DNA from: Parcubacteria group bacterium
Lineage (GTDB): Bacteria; Patescibacteriota; Minisyncoccia; UBA6257; JACRHY01
Reading direction: 5' to 3'
NCBI GenBank assembly: GCA_016215765.1
Contig: JACRHY010000028.1
Span: 1-18,492 of the forward strand
Length of the DNA: 18,492 nucleotides
Positions within the stretch are counted from its first letter, which is position 1. The number at the start of each line of letters is the position of its first letter. The translations under genes and the position numbers were made by a program. Shown here piece after piece: positions 6,296 to 12,152 of the stretch. Under the pieces are notes generated by a model. It was not told the DNA's origin, ran no database searches, and saw nothing but the letters and a program-made list of their open reading frames with translations.

Positions 6296-6321
6296 CCTCG
6301 GTCTCTCTAGAGAGACCGAGG
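6296..6321. repeat. Right bracketing palindrome of the minisatellite
   Basis: A perfect 26-bp palindrome with half-sites CCTCGGTCTCTCT and AGAGAGACCGAGG. It contains the full left-bracket palindrome. Positions 6322-6369 hold no gene. Confidence 0.9.
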
Positions 6322-6369
6322 TCGTTGAGCGCGAAACGTTTTTGCTTTGACGCTTAGGAGCGCGAGTTC

Positions 6370-6615
6370 CTATTCCAAAAGAGAAAAGCCGAGTTTTTTG
6401 GCGACGACATTGAAGCTTTCTTTGTCAACCTTCGCCATCCGGCTCTCCGCCAGTTTGTCAATCGGCTTGAATATCCGGTTGACGTTGAAGGATAAAAACC
6501 AGACGGCGTAAGCGAAAACGGAAACGATGAAAACGGCGATAATCCCGCTTAAAATCGGGTAGATCGTCTTTTTGACCGCCGGTTCTTTTAATTTATTGAT
6601 TATTTTATCTAACAT
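6370..6615 (-). CDS. Small membrane protein closing the pilus operon (81 aa)
   Basis: The family is not recognised. The start is taken as ATG 6615 (MLDKIINKLKEPAVKK), overlapping the pilO stop by 11 nt; an upstream frame start at 6723 would sit deep inside pilO. The protein has a basic N-terminus, one transmembrane helix (about residues 18-43, IYPILSGIIAVFIVSVFAYAVW) and a short soluble tail ending AKKLGFSLLE. Its place directly after pilO suggests an inner-membrane accessory of the type IV pilus platform, perhaps a PilP-like role. That role is inferred from position only; there is no lipobox. Confidence 0.68.
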   Translation of the reverse strand: MLDKIINKLKEPAVKKTIYPILSGIIAVFIVSVFAYAVWFLSFNVNRIFKPIDKLAESRMAKVDKESFNVVAKKLGFSLLE

Positions 6616-7141
6616 AAACCTTGCTTTTAATCTGCGCCGTCCCCGCCGATTCCACGCCGCCGACCGAAGAAACGGAAAAACCGGCGATATCCGTAAAATA
6701 AGGAAGTTTTTCAAAATTTTCAAAATAAGCGATCATGGCGGGTAAGCTGGCGGCTACCGATAAATCGTAACCGATTTCCTGAAAATCGCCGGGGATCGGC
6801 GTCGGCGTTCCGAAACGAAACGACTGGGAAACGCCCGACCTCACTCCCAAACTTTCCAACGCCGCGACGAAATTAAGAATATTTTCGGCCGATGGAACGG
6901 CTTGGTTTATCGTTTCGTCGGCGTTTCCGATGATTTCAAAATCCCGCCTCATTTGAGAAAGGACGTCTGTCCTTTTTTCCAGAATAAAAAGAAGCGTCTG
7001 CTGTTCAACGACGGAATTTCCGGACTTGACGATTTGTTCTCCGAGAAAAAAAGCGACGGCGAAAGCGGCCGCGGCCGCGAAAAGCGCTTTTAAAAAATTT
7101 CTCAGAATAATTATAAAGATTTTTTTTCTATTGAATATCAT
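6605..7141 (-). CDS. pilO: PilO-like type IV pilus assembly protein
   Basis: PilO forms inner-membrane dimers with PilN and links the platform to the secretin or cell envelope. The 178-residue protein has a short basic cytoplasmic start, one transmembrane helix (about residues 15-35, LRNFLKALFAAAAAFAVAFF), a coiled-coil stretch (QQTLLFILEKRTDVLSQMRRDFE) and a ferredoxin-like end (ESLGVRSGVSQSF, YFENFEKLPYFTDIAGFSV, KSKVYVR). The fold layout and position after PilMN support the call; direct sequence identity is weak, as is usual for PilO. It overlaps the upstream gene by 14 nt and the downstream gene by 11 nt. Confidence 0.75.
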   Translation of the reverse strand: MIFNRKKIFIIILRNFLKALFAAAAAFAVAFFLGEQIVKSGNSVVEQQTLLFILEKRTDVLSQMRRDFEIIGNADETINQAVPSAENILNFVAALESLGVRSGVSQSFRFGTPTPIPGDFQEIGYDLSVAASLPAMIAYFENFEKLPYFTDIAGFSVSSVGGVESAGTAQIKSKVYVR

Positions 7142-8636
7142 AAATGGAATTTTGATCTTTGAGGCGAAAAGAAACGGAAAAGCTTATTTTTTCTCTTTGC
7201 TCCAAATTGGTCAACGGCATCGCGATATCGGAGAAAAATCCGGAATTTTCCAGCGTTTTCTTAAAAGCGTTCAACTCTCCGCGATTGGCGGCAACGCCGC
7301 TGACGCCGATGGACTCCGTCGGAGAAGAAACGGCGATGTTCGTTATGCTGATTCCGGGCAACGCGGTTTTTCTTAACTCTTTCAGAAAAATAGACCACTT
7401 CGGCGATCGCGCCGACAAAACTGCCAGCGGTCCCGTCAAAGCATTGAGTTTTTCCGCGCGCTCCCGCAACTCCAGATCGCTTTGGGGAAGAGGAACCGCC
7501 TCCAGACGGCCGATTCTTTCGGTGAGGCCGCTCTGAATGGAAGTCATCATCAGCCAAACACCGAGAAAAGCGGCCGCGATGAGCGCAGATACTCCGACAA
7601 CGACATTGGACACGAATTCCGAAAAGGCGGCGGCGCGGTGATATTCATAGGCCTCCTCGGTGCCGATGGGCATCAAACTGATTAAAGTGTCGTCGGAGCG
7701 GGGAAGCAATCCGCGAAACGCCGCTCCCGCGACAACCAGCCACCGACTGCCGTCTTGAAAATCCGGCATTTGCGCCAAACGCGGAATCAGGCGCGCCTTT
7801 TCCGCCGGAAAAGACAATCTTTCGCTTATCCGCCGCGCCGCTTCTTCAATTTCTTTTCCGTCGCCGATAATCGCCGCCCCGGAAACGACCTCTCCCCTTT
7901 CCGGCTCCCGCTGAAAATTGGGAGCGTTGGATTCGTAAAAATCAACGATTTTTCTCGCTTCTTCGGCTAAATCCTCCGGCTTTTCGCGATTATAAGGAAC
8001 AAAACGACCGAATCGGACAGAGCGGTCTTTCACGATCGCGAAGCCGGTTCCGGATTTTTCCGGCTTGACGATTAAAATCGTTTCTCCGGCGCGGCAATCA
8101 ACGACCCGCGACAAACTCATCGGATAAAATTCCACGGCCACCGCTTTCAAATCGGCGGCGTGCAAAGCGGCCAGATAGCCGTCAATGTTCGTCTTTCTGG
8201 CTTCCGCCAGAAAAATTTCACTCTGAGAATCGTCGCCTGTTTTTTCCCAATCAAGATAAACTTCGTCGGCGCTCATCGGCAGGGAAAATCCGACGGTCAG
8301 CTTCATGCTCTCCTCCAATCTTTCGCCGCTGACGCTTTTCGGAAAAATGAAAATTTTATTGTAAACGTCGGCCGACGAAACGGAAACGGTCGCGTAACTG
8401 ATTGTTTTTTTTAATCCCTTAAGCAGTCCGCCCAAGGCCCTAGCCAGCGCCGCGCCGTCGTTCACTTGACCGCCGAAAACAATGCCTTCCGGCAAAGCCG
8501 CTTCGCCGACGGCTTCCGCTTTAATGATGGAACTGTCTTTTTTGTCAACGCTTAAAAGAGCGACTCTGATAAAATCATCGCCTATTTCCAGCCCCGCCAC
8601 CGGCTCTTCTCGCGTAAATAGTTTTAATAAATCCAT
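7128..8636 (-). CDS. pilM: PilM-PilN fusion protein of the type IV pilus platform
   Basis: Two proteins that are normally separate are joined in 502 residues. Residues 1-315 resemble PilM, an actin-like ATP-binding protein: AGLEIGDDFIRVALL near the start, SVSSADVYNKIFIFPK, an AVAVEFYPMSLSR segment and a GAAIIGDGKEIEE phosphate-2-like turn. Residue 319 begins ISLMP, matching the PilN tail INLLP that docks in PilM. A transmembrane helix (343-366) and a PilN periplasmic domain (FLKELRKTALPGISITNIAV, VSGVAANRGELNAFKKTLE) follow. In other bacteria PilN docks in PilM through that tail; here the partners are covalently linked with the tail kept. The frame is unbroken. It is followed by pilO with a 14-nt overlap. 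No Shine-Dalgarno site is seen. Confidence 0.88.
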   Translation of the reverse strand: MDLLKLFTREEPVAGLEIGDDFIRVALLSVDKKDSSIIKAEAVGEAALPEGIVFGGQVNDGAALARALGGLLKGLKKTISYATVSVSSADVYNKIFIFPKSVSGERLEESMKLTVGFSLPMSADEVYLDWEKTGDDSQSEIFLAEARKTNIDGYLAALHAADLKAVAVEFYPMSLSRVVDCRAGETILIVKPEKSGTGFAIVKDRSVRFGRFVPYNREKPEDLAEEARKIVDFYESNAPNFQREPERGEVVSGAAIIGDGKEIEEAARRISERLSFPAEKARLIPRLAQMPDFQDGSRWLVVAGAAFRGLLPRSDDTLISLMPIGTEEAYEYHRAAAFSEFVSNVVVGVSALIAAAFLGVWLMMTSIQSGLTERIGRLEAVPLPQSDLELRERAEKLNALTGPLAVLSARSPKWSIFLKELRKTALPGISITNIAVSSPTESIGVSGVAANRGELNAFKKTLENSGFFSDIAMPLTNLEQREKISFSVSFRLKDQNSIYDIQ

Positions 8637-8665
8637 TGTCGTTAAAATTCTGTCTTCTCCCCTCC

Positions 8666-8691
8666 GCCTGCCTGCCTGCCGACAAGCAGGC
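8666..8691. repeat. CCTG-rich hairpin repeat between pilus genes
   Basis: Tandem CCTG/CTGC units (8666-8680) overlap the inverted repeat GCCTGC (8674-8679) and GCAGGC (8686-8691) with a 6-nt loop. It lies in the 69-bp gap between the pilin-like fusion and PilMN. Similar hairpins, read as PACRQAG, recur in Parcubacteria-type genomes as I recall. There is no T run, so it is not a standard terminator. Confidence 0.6.
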
Positions 8692-8705
8692 TCGCTAAAT
8701 TCTAA

Positions 8706-9554
8706 TCAAAGTTCCTGCCATGTCGTCGTCGCTATCCGGCCGTAGAGGGAAGCGTCTAAAATAACCGATACTTGCAGTTCCCGGACGCTGCTGCCGGAAA
8801 TCCCCTTTGACGTGACGACTTTCGGATCGGCATCCGAACCGACTCCGGAACTTACCGATATTTTAGCACAACCGTCGCCGCTGGCGCATCCGCCGGAAAC
8901 AAAATCAATCTGGTAGCAGTCGGTCGTCGCGCAGGCGTATTTTTTGTCGCGGGCGATGCGCACGAACGCGTCCCGCGCTCCGGCTTCCGCGAAAATCAGC
9001 GCCTCGGACGATTTTTTTTGTCCCAGAGAAATAAAACTCTCCGAAAGGGCGCTCGCCGTGATGCCCGCGCCGACAATCAAAATCAAAATGGCCAAAACGA
9101 TAATGGTCGGCAGAGTGGCGGCTCCGCTAATGGAATCTGGAATCTGGAATCTGGAATCTAGTAAAATCCGAGATTTGAAATTTAGCGATTTAGCGATTCT
9201 AATGAAAGCGTTTAATAATTTATGAACAGCGACCGATTGATTTGCTATTGCGCTAAAATCGCCTTTGCTGACGTATTCTGCGTCTTTGGCAATTAGTAAT
9301 TGATTTTGCAGCTCGGTCAATGACCCGCGCGCCATTGAGTAAAAAAGAGCTTTTTCCTTATAAGAATGCCTGGAAAATCCCTCGGCGATATTTGAAGTTA
9401 TAGATACGGCCGCTCGTCTCATTTGTGAAGTCAACCCAAAAACTTCTTCTTTGGGAAAACTCCTCGTCAGTCGATAAACCCATAAAACTAATGTATGCGC
9501 CTCTTGCCAAACTTCTAGATCGGTAAAATTTTTTATTTTCTTGTTATTTTCCAT
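8706..9554 (-). CDS. Four-helix-bundle (IVP-type) domain fused to a PilX-like pilin
   Basis: Residues 1-125 are a complete four-helix-bundle protein of the 23S rRNA intervening-sequence family (FTDLEVWQEAH, QMRRAAVSITSNIAEGF, ELQNQLLIAK). Residues 127-141 (SRILLDSRFQIPDS) come from a heptamer array. Residues 144-282 are pilin-like: SGAATLPTIIVLAILILIVGAG is a single hydrophobic N-terminal helix, then FAEAGARDAFVRIARD and a Cys-containing domain, as in minor pilins of the PilX type. The Glu at mature position 5 typical of major pilins is absent. The IVP part is normally a free protein of about 115-120 residues, so this is a fusion or an insertion at the pilin start. Prepilin peptidase cleavage near Gly144 would release it. 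No in-frame Met lies next to the pilin helix, so I cannot see an independent pilin start. Confidence 0.8.
   Translation of the reverse strand: MENNKKIKNFTDLEVWQEAHTLVLWVYRLTRSFPKEEVFGLTSQMRRAAVSITSNIAEGFSRHSYKEKALFYSMARGSLTELQNQLLIAKDAEYVSKGDFSAIANQSVAVHKLLNAFIRIAKSLNFKSRILLDSRFQIPDSISGAATLPTIIVLAILILIVGAGITASALSESFISLGQKKSSEALIFAEAGARDAFVRIARDKKYACATTDCYQIDFVSGGCASGDGCAKISVSSGVGSDADPKVVTSKGISGSSVRELQVSVILDASLYGRIATTTWQEL
9131..9158 (-). repeat. Heptamer array at the IVP-PilX junction (inverted mate of 9558-9590)
   Basis: Four exact copies of TGGAATC on the + strand (GATTCCA on the coding strand). They encode SRFQIPDS between the IVP domain and the pilin helix. They are the reverse complement of the array upstream of this gene. 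Confidence 0.9.
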
Positions 9555-9557
9555 AAT

Positions 9558-9590
9558 ATTCCAAATTCCAGATTCCAGATTCCAGATTCT
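9558..9590 (-). repeat. Heptamer array upstream of the first IVP unit
   Basis: On the + strand the units are ATTCCA, AATTCCA, GATTCCA, GATTCCA and GATTCT. Paired with 9131-9158 it forms an inverted repeat enclosing about 400 nt, essentially the whole IVP coding part. It also supplies part of the stop codon of the upstream pilin gene (9589-9591) and fills the 34-bp gap between the genes. Confidence 0.88.
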
Positions 9591-10467
9591 ATCTTAACGA
9601 CATCGTCGTTTTTCTGGCCGCCGAATACTGCTGATCGGGACTTTCGCTGTCATAGCTGACTCCCAATCCGGTTTCCACGCTGACGAACGTCTTGCCGAGC
9701 GCATTGCTGGTGTTTTCCAGCCGGACAAAACTCAAGGAATCAATTTTCACTCTCTCGGAAACGATAACCTCGGAAAGAGAGTTGACCGTCCGCTGAAGCC
9801 GATTCAGAGTCGTCGTGGCGTAAGTGACGGTGTTCCCGCCGCTTATCAAAGTCAGAACGGAAGAAGTGGCGCCGGTCGTTGCCGGAACCGTCACCGAGGA
9901 AGCCGCGGACAAGTCGCGTTCAATCGCGCTCAAGGCAAAACGGATGTTTTGGTTGACCTCCGTCCGGGCGTCCACCTGCCCCCTCCCCTTGTTAATGGCG
10001 AGGAAAAAACCGCTGACTATAACCGTCACGATCGCCAGCACCGCGACGTAAATCAGAAGCTCCAAAAGAGAAAAGCCGCGACTGGAATTTAGAATATAGG
10101 ATTTAGAATTTAGGGATTTTATTAAACCGTCGGTCATTTTAGAAACTTCTGTAACAGCTAAGAGTAATTTTTGATAATCATTTTCTGATAAAAAACCAAG
10201 TTTTTTCGAAATTTCAACTTGACTTTCCAATTCAGAGATTGAGCTATAAGCAATATTATAAAATTGCGACTTTTCTCTTGGATAAATTCTTTTAAATCCT
10301 TCTGCAAGGTTAGAACTAATTGAAACAGCCGCCCGTCTCATCTGATTAGTAATCCCATAAAGTTCCGAGCGCGGAAATTTTTCAGTTGTTTTATAAACCA
10401 AAGTGGCTAAATCAGCGGCTTTCTGCCAAACCTTTAAATCCTTGAACGATTTTAGTTCATTATTCAT
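9589..10467 (-). CDS. Four-helix-bundle (IVP-type) domain fused to a type IV prepilin (PilW-like)
   Basis: Residues 1-119 are an IVP four-helix bundle (FKDLKVWQKAADLATLVYK, QMRRAAVSISSNLAEGF, ELESQVEISKKLGFL). Residues 120-129 (SKSYILNSS) derive from a heptamer array. A classical prepilin motif follows: RG-FSLLELLIYVAVLAI, with cleavage after Gly131, Phe132 as +1 and Glu136 as +5. The remainder (VNQNIRFALSAIERDLSAAS and a strand-rich domain to 292) resembles PilW/PilV minor pilins. If translated from the first ATG, the leader would be 131 residues instead of the usual 6-25. An internal in-frame ATG at Met111 (MTDGLIKSL) could give a 21-residue leader, but no Shine-Dalgarno site precedes it. 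It is the second such fusion in a row, so the arrangement is not a one-off assembly join. Confidence 0.82.
   Translation of the reverse strand: MNNELKSFKDLKVWQKAADLATLVYKTTEKFPRSELYGITNQMRRAAVSISSNLAEGFKRIYPREKSQFYNIAYSSISELESQVEISKKLGFLSENDYQKLLLAVTEVSKMTDGLIKSLNSKSYILNSSRGFSLLELLIYVAVLAIVTVIVSGFFLAINKGRGQVDARTEVNQNIRFALSAIERDLSAASSVTVPATTGATSSVLTLISGGNTVTYATTTLNRLQRTVNSLSEVIVSERVKIDSLSFVRLENTSNALGKTFVSVETGLGVSYDSESPDQQYSAARKTTMSLR
10085..10112 (-). repeat. Heptamer array at the IVP-PilW junction (inverted mate of 10472-10499)
   Basis: On the + strand the units are GAATTTA, GAATATA, GGATTTA and GAATTTA. On the coding strand they read as NSKSYILNS directly before the prepilin cleavage motif. 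The complementary array stands upstream of this gene. Confidence 0.88.
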
Positions 10468-10471
10468 ATCC

Positions 10472-10499
10472 TAAATTCTATATTCTAAATCCTAAATTC
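10472..10499 (-). repeat. Heptamer array upstream of the second IVP unit
   Basis: On the + strand the units are TAAATTC, TATATTC, TAAATCC and TAAATTC, the same unit set as array 1 in tsaD. It fills the 37-bp gap after the 289-aa gene. With 10085-10112 it forms an inverted repeat around the IVP coding part, with only the two inner units swapped in order. Confidence 0.88.
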
Positions 10500-10504
10500 T
10501 ATTT

Positions 10505-11374
10505 CTACGGCGACCAGCTAATAATTACGTCGTCAACCTGCGGCGTGTACTCGCCGCCCGTTGAACAATCGCTTGAAGAGCAAATCTGAATCTGATAGCG
10601 AAAATACCTCTTGTTGTTATGATACGAATAACAGCCGACTTCAACCGGCGTGTCGGCGGCGGCAACATACCAGTCGGAATCGCTGGTCGTGTTCGTGGAG
10701 CAAGTCGTTTCCGGCCCGCGGTAATTCCACGGCCCCCCATCGCTGTCCGAAGTGGCGATTTTGAGCCGCGCCTTTCCCTGATTTTGACTCGGTCCGCCCA
10801 ATGCCCCTTTCCACATTACGGAATTATAAGCCGCGCCATCGGTGCCGGTATCAAAAATCCTTGAAATCAGCTCGCCAGTCGCCGGATACGCCCCGCCGCA
10901 AGCAGGCGGCTTATACCGATGCGTCTCCGTCATCTTCGCTCCCAAGCCGTAAACGGTGACGTTCGTCGGCGTCGTATTCAAAGTATAAGCGTAGCTTCCG
11001 GCGGAAGCGGGGTTGATTTTATTGGTGTCGTCTTTATACATTATTTCAAAAGGCGTGGGAGTGGAACCGACGTCGGGCAGGGTAAAGGTTTTGGCGGTGG
11101 AAGCGTCGCCGTTAATATCCAGTTTCAAAGTCCCGCTGTTTCCGGTATAAACTCCGGAAATCGCAAAATAAACCGACTTGATCGGATTGGTTACGCCGGA
11201 AAGATTGTCGCCGATGTAGAGCGTGAACGACGTGCTCGTCGCGGAAGAGACGGCGCCGTCGCCCGACGTGATGAACGTGTCGGTGGATTTGATCTGATCA
11301 ACAGCAAAAGCATAGTTTATGAAAACCAAAATAAAAATAACGATGGGGGCGACAATCAATATTTTCTTTTTCAT
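10505..11374 (-). CDS. Secreted protein of unknown function (289 aa)
   Basis: No family is recognised. A clear Sec signal peptide (MKKKILIVAPIVIFILVFINYAFA, cleavage after residue 24) leads to a beta-rich, Thr/Ser/Asp-rich mature protein. Strand-like stretches include SFTLYIGDNLSG, YFAISGVYTG and YAYTLNTTPTNVTVYGLGAKM. The second half has four Cys in CGGAYP, TTCST, EVGCYSYHNNKRYFRYQIQICSSSDC, then VDDVIISWSP at the end. That half resembles beta-sandwich modules of surface proteins; a fragment with the same flavour (YRYQIQICSS-like) is common in secreted CPR proteins, from memory. Its place between the large adhesin-like protein and the pilins suggests a surface or pilus-associated role. No Shine-Dalgarno site. 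Confidence 0.75.
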   Translation of the reverse strand: MKKKILIVAPIVIFILVFINYAFAVDQIKSTDTFITSGDGAVSSATSTSFTLYIGDNLSGVTNPIKSVYFAISGVYTGNSGTLKLDINGDASTAKTFTLPDVGSTPTPFEIMYKDDTNKINPASAGSYAYTLNTTPTNVTVYGLGAKMTETHRYKPPACGGAYPATGELISRIFDTGTDGAAYNSVMWKGALGGPSQNQGKARLKIATSDSDGGPWNYRGPETTCSTNTTSDSDWYVAAADTPVEVGCYSYHNNKRYFRYQIQICSSSDCSTGGEYTPQVDDVIISWSP

Positions 11375-11394
11375 TAGACCTACTGCTTAATAAT

Positions 11395-12087
11395 TTATTC
11401 CACGGCAATTGACGTGCTCCCTATAGAAGTTGCGATTCCGTAACGCCAGCGTTTCGCGTCGTGATTATAGAAGAAATTAATGGCTGATATGGTGGCCTCG
11501 GAGAATTGCGGCAACGCTTGGAGAGATTTTACCGCGCCATCGGAATCAAACCAATTCTTGGGGAAATCGGCGCCAATCGCCCCGGAATCAACCTCTTTTT
11601 TAGAGACAATCAGATTTTCTTGAATAACAATCTCATAACCTTTTTGCGGCTTTGTTTTAGATGAAAAAGCAAGTTGCCACTGGCTTGATTTTCCGTCAAG
11701 CGTTACGGCGCCCAAAGATTTTATAAAAACCGGCTTTGAGTCGGGAGACCAGAGAATGGCCTCTGGGGCGGCGAGCGCGTATCCTCCCTTTACTGTAAGC
11801 GCGGCTTTGGGAACAATAATTTTTTCCGCGTTGTTTTTTGGATTGAGCGGCACCTGAATCTGACTTTGATAAACGGTTGTTCCTTCCAGGGCGACAAATT
11901 CTTTCGTCTCCGGCACCACGAGTTGCTCGTTGATTACCCTCCCGCCCTGCAAGTCAATGCGCGCCTTTTCAAATATATCTGGCATGAATAACCAAACCAG
12001 AAGCGCTAAAATCAACAAAACCGCGCCCGCGATAACGATCTTTTTATTCTCAAAAAAGGTTTTCAGTTTTTGAATGATTTGGTTCAT
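11395..12087 (-). CDS. Membrane-anchored extracytoplasmic protein of unknown function (230 aa)
   Basis: No family is recognised. A basic start (MNQIIQKLKTFFENKK) and one transmembrane helix (about residues 17-35, IVIAGAVLLILALLVWLFM) anchor a soluble outer domain. That domain reads as two beta-rich parts: 47-130 (LQGGRVINEQLVVPETKEFVAL, KAALTVKGGYALAAPEAILW) and 131-230 (GAVTLDGKSSQWQLAFSSK, GYEIVIQENLIVSKKEV, KRWRYGIATS). There are no Cys residues and no sortase signal. It is close in the same direction to genes on both sides (20 and 65 bp), so it probably belongs to the surface/pilus operon. Its role is unknown. Confidence 0.75.
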   Translation of the reverse strand: MNQIIQKLKTFFENKKIVIAGAVLLILALLVWLFMPDIFEKARIDLQGGRVINEQLVVPETKEFVALEGTTVYQSQIQVPLNPKNNAEKIIVPKAALTVKGGYALAAPEAILWSPDSKPVFIKSLGAVTLDGKSSQWQLAFSSKTKPQKGYEIVIQENLIVSKKEVDSGAIGADFPKNWFDSDGAVKSLQALPQFSEATISAINFFYNHDAKRWRYGIATSIGSTSIAVE

Positions 12088-12091
12088 TTTT

Positions 12092-12134
12092 CTACTCGCT
12101 AAATTCTGAATTCTGCCCTACTGCCTACTCGCTA
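12092..12134 (-). repeat. Degenerate repeat between surface genes
   Basis: CTACTCGCTA occurs at 12092-12101 and 12125-12134, each followed by AT-rich sequence of the TAAATTC/TGAATTC kind. CTCGCTAAATTCT recurs near 8692. This looks like a decayed member of the heptamer-array family in the 65-bp gap. Confidence 0.45.
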
Positions 12135-12152
12135 TTTTCTAACTTCTAATTC

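Noticed and set aside
5926..6321. CRISPR array
   Set aside because: The repeats are contiguous 18-bp units within larger repeats, with no unique spacers of constant length and no cas genes nearby.
6616..6723. Longer form of the small membrane protein starting at 6723
   Set aside because: It would overlap pilO by more than 100 nt, and its extra residues have the composition of an out-of-frame translation.
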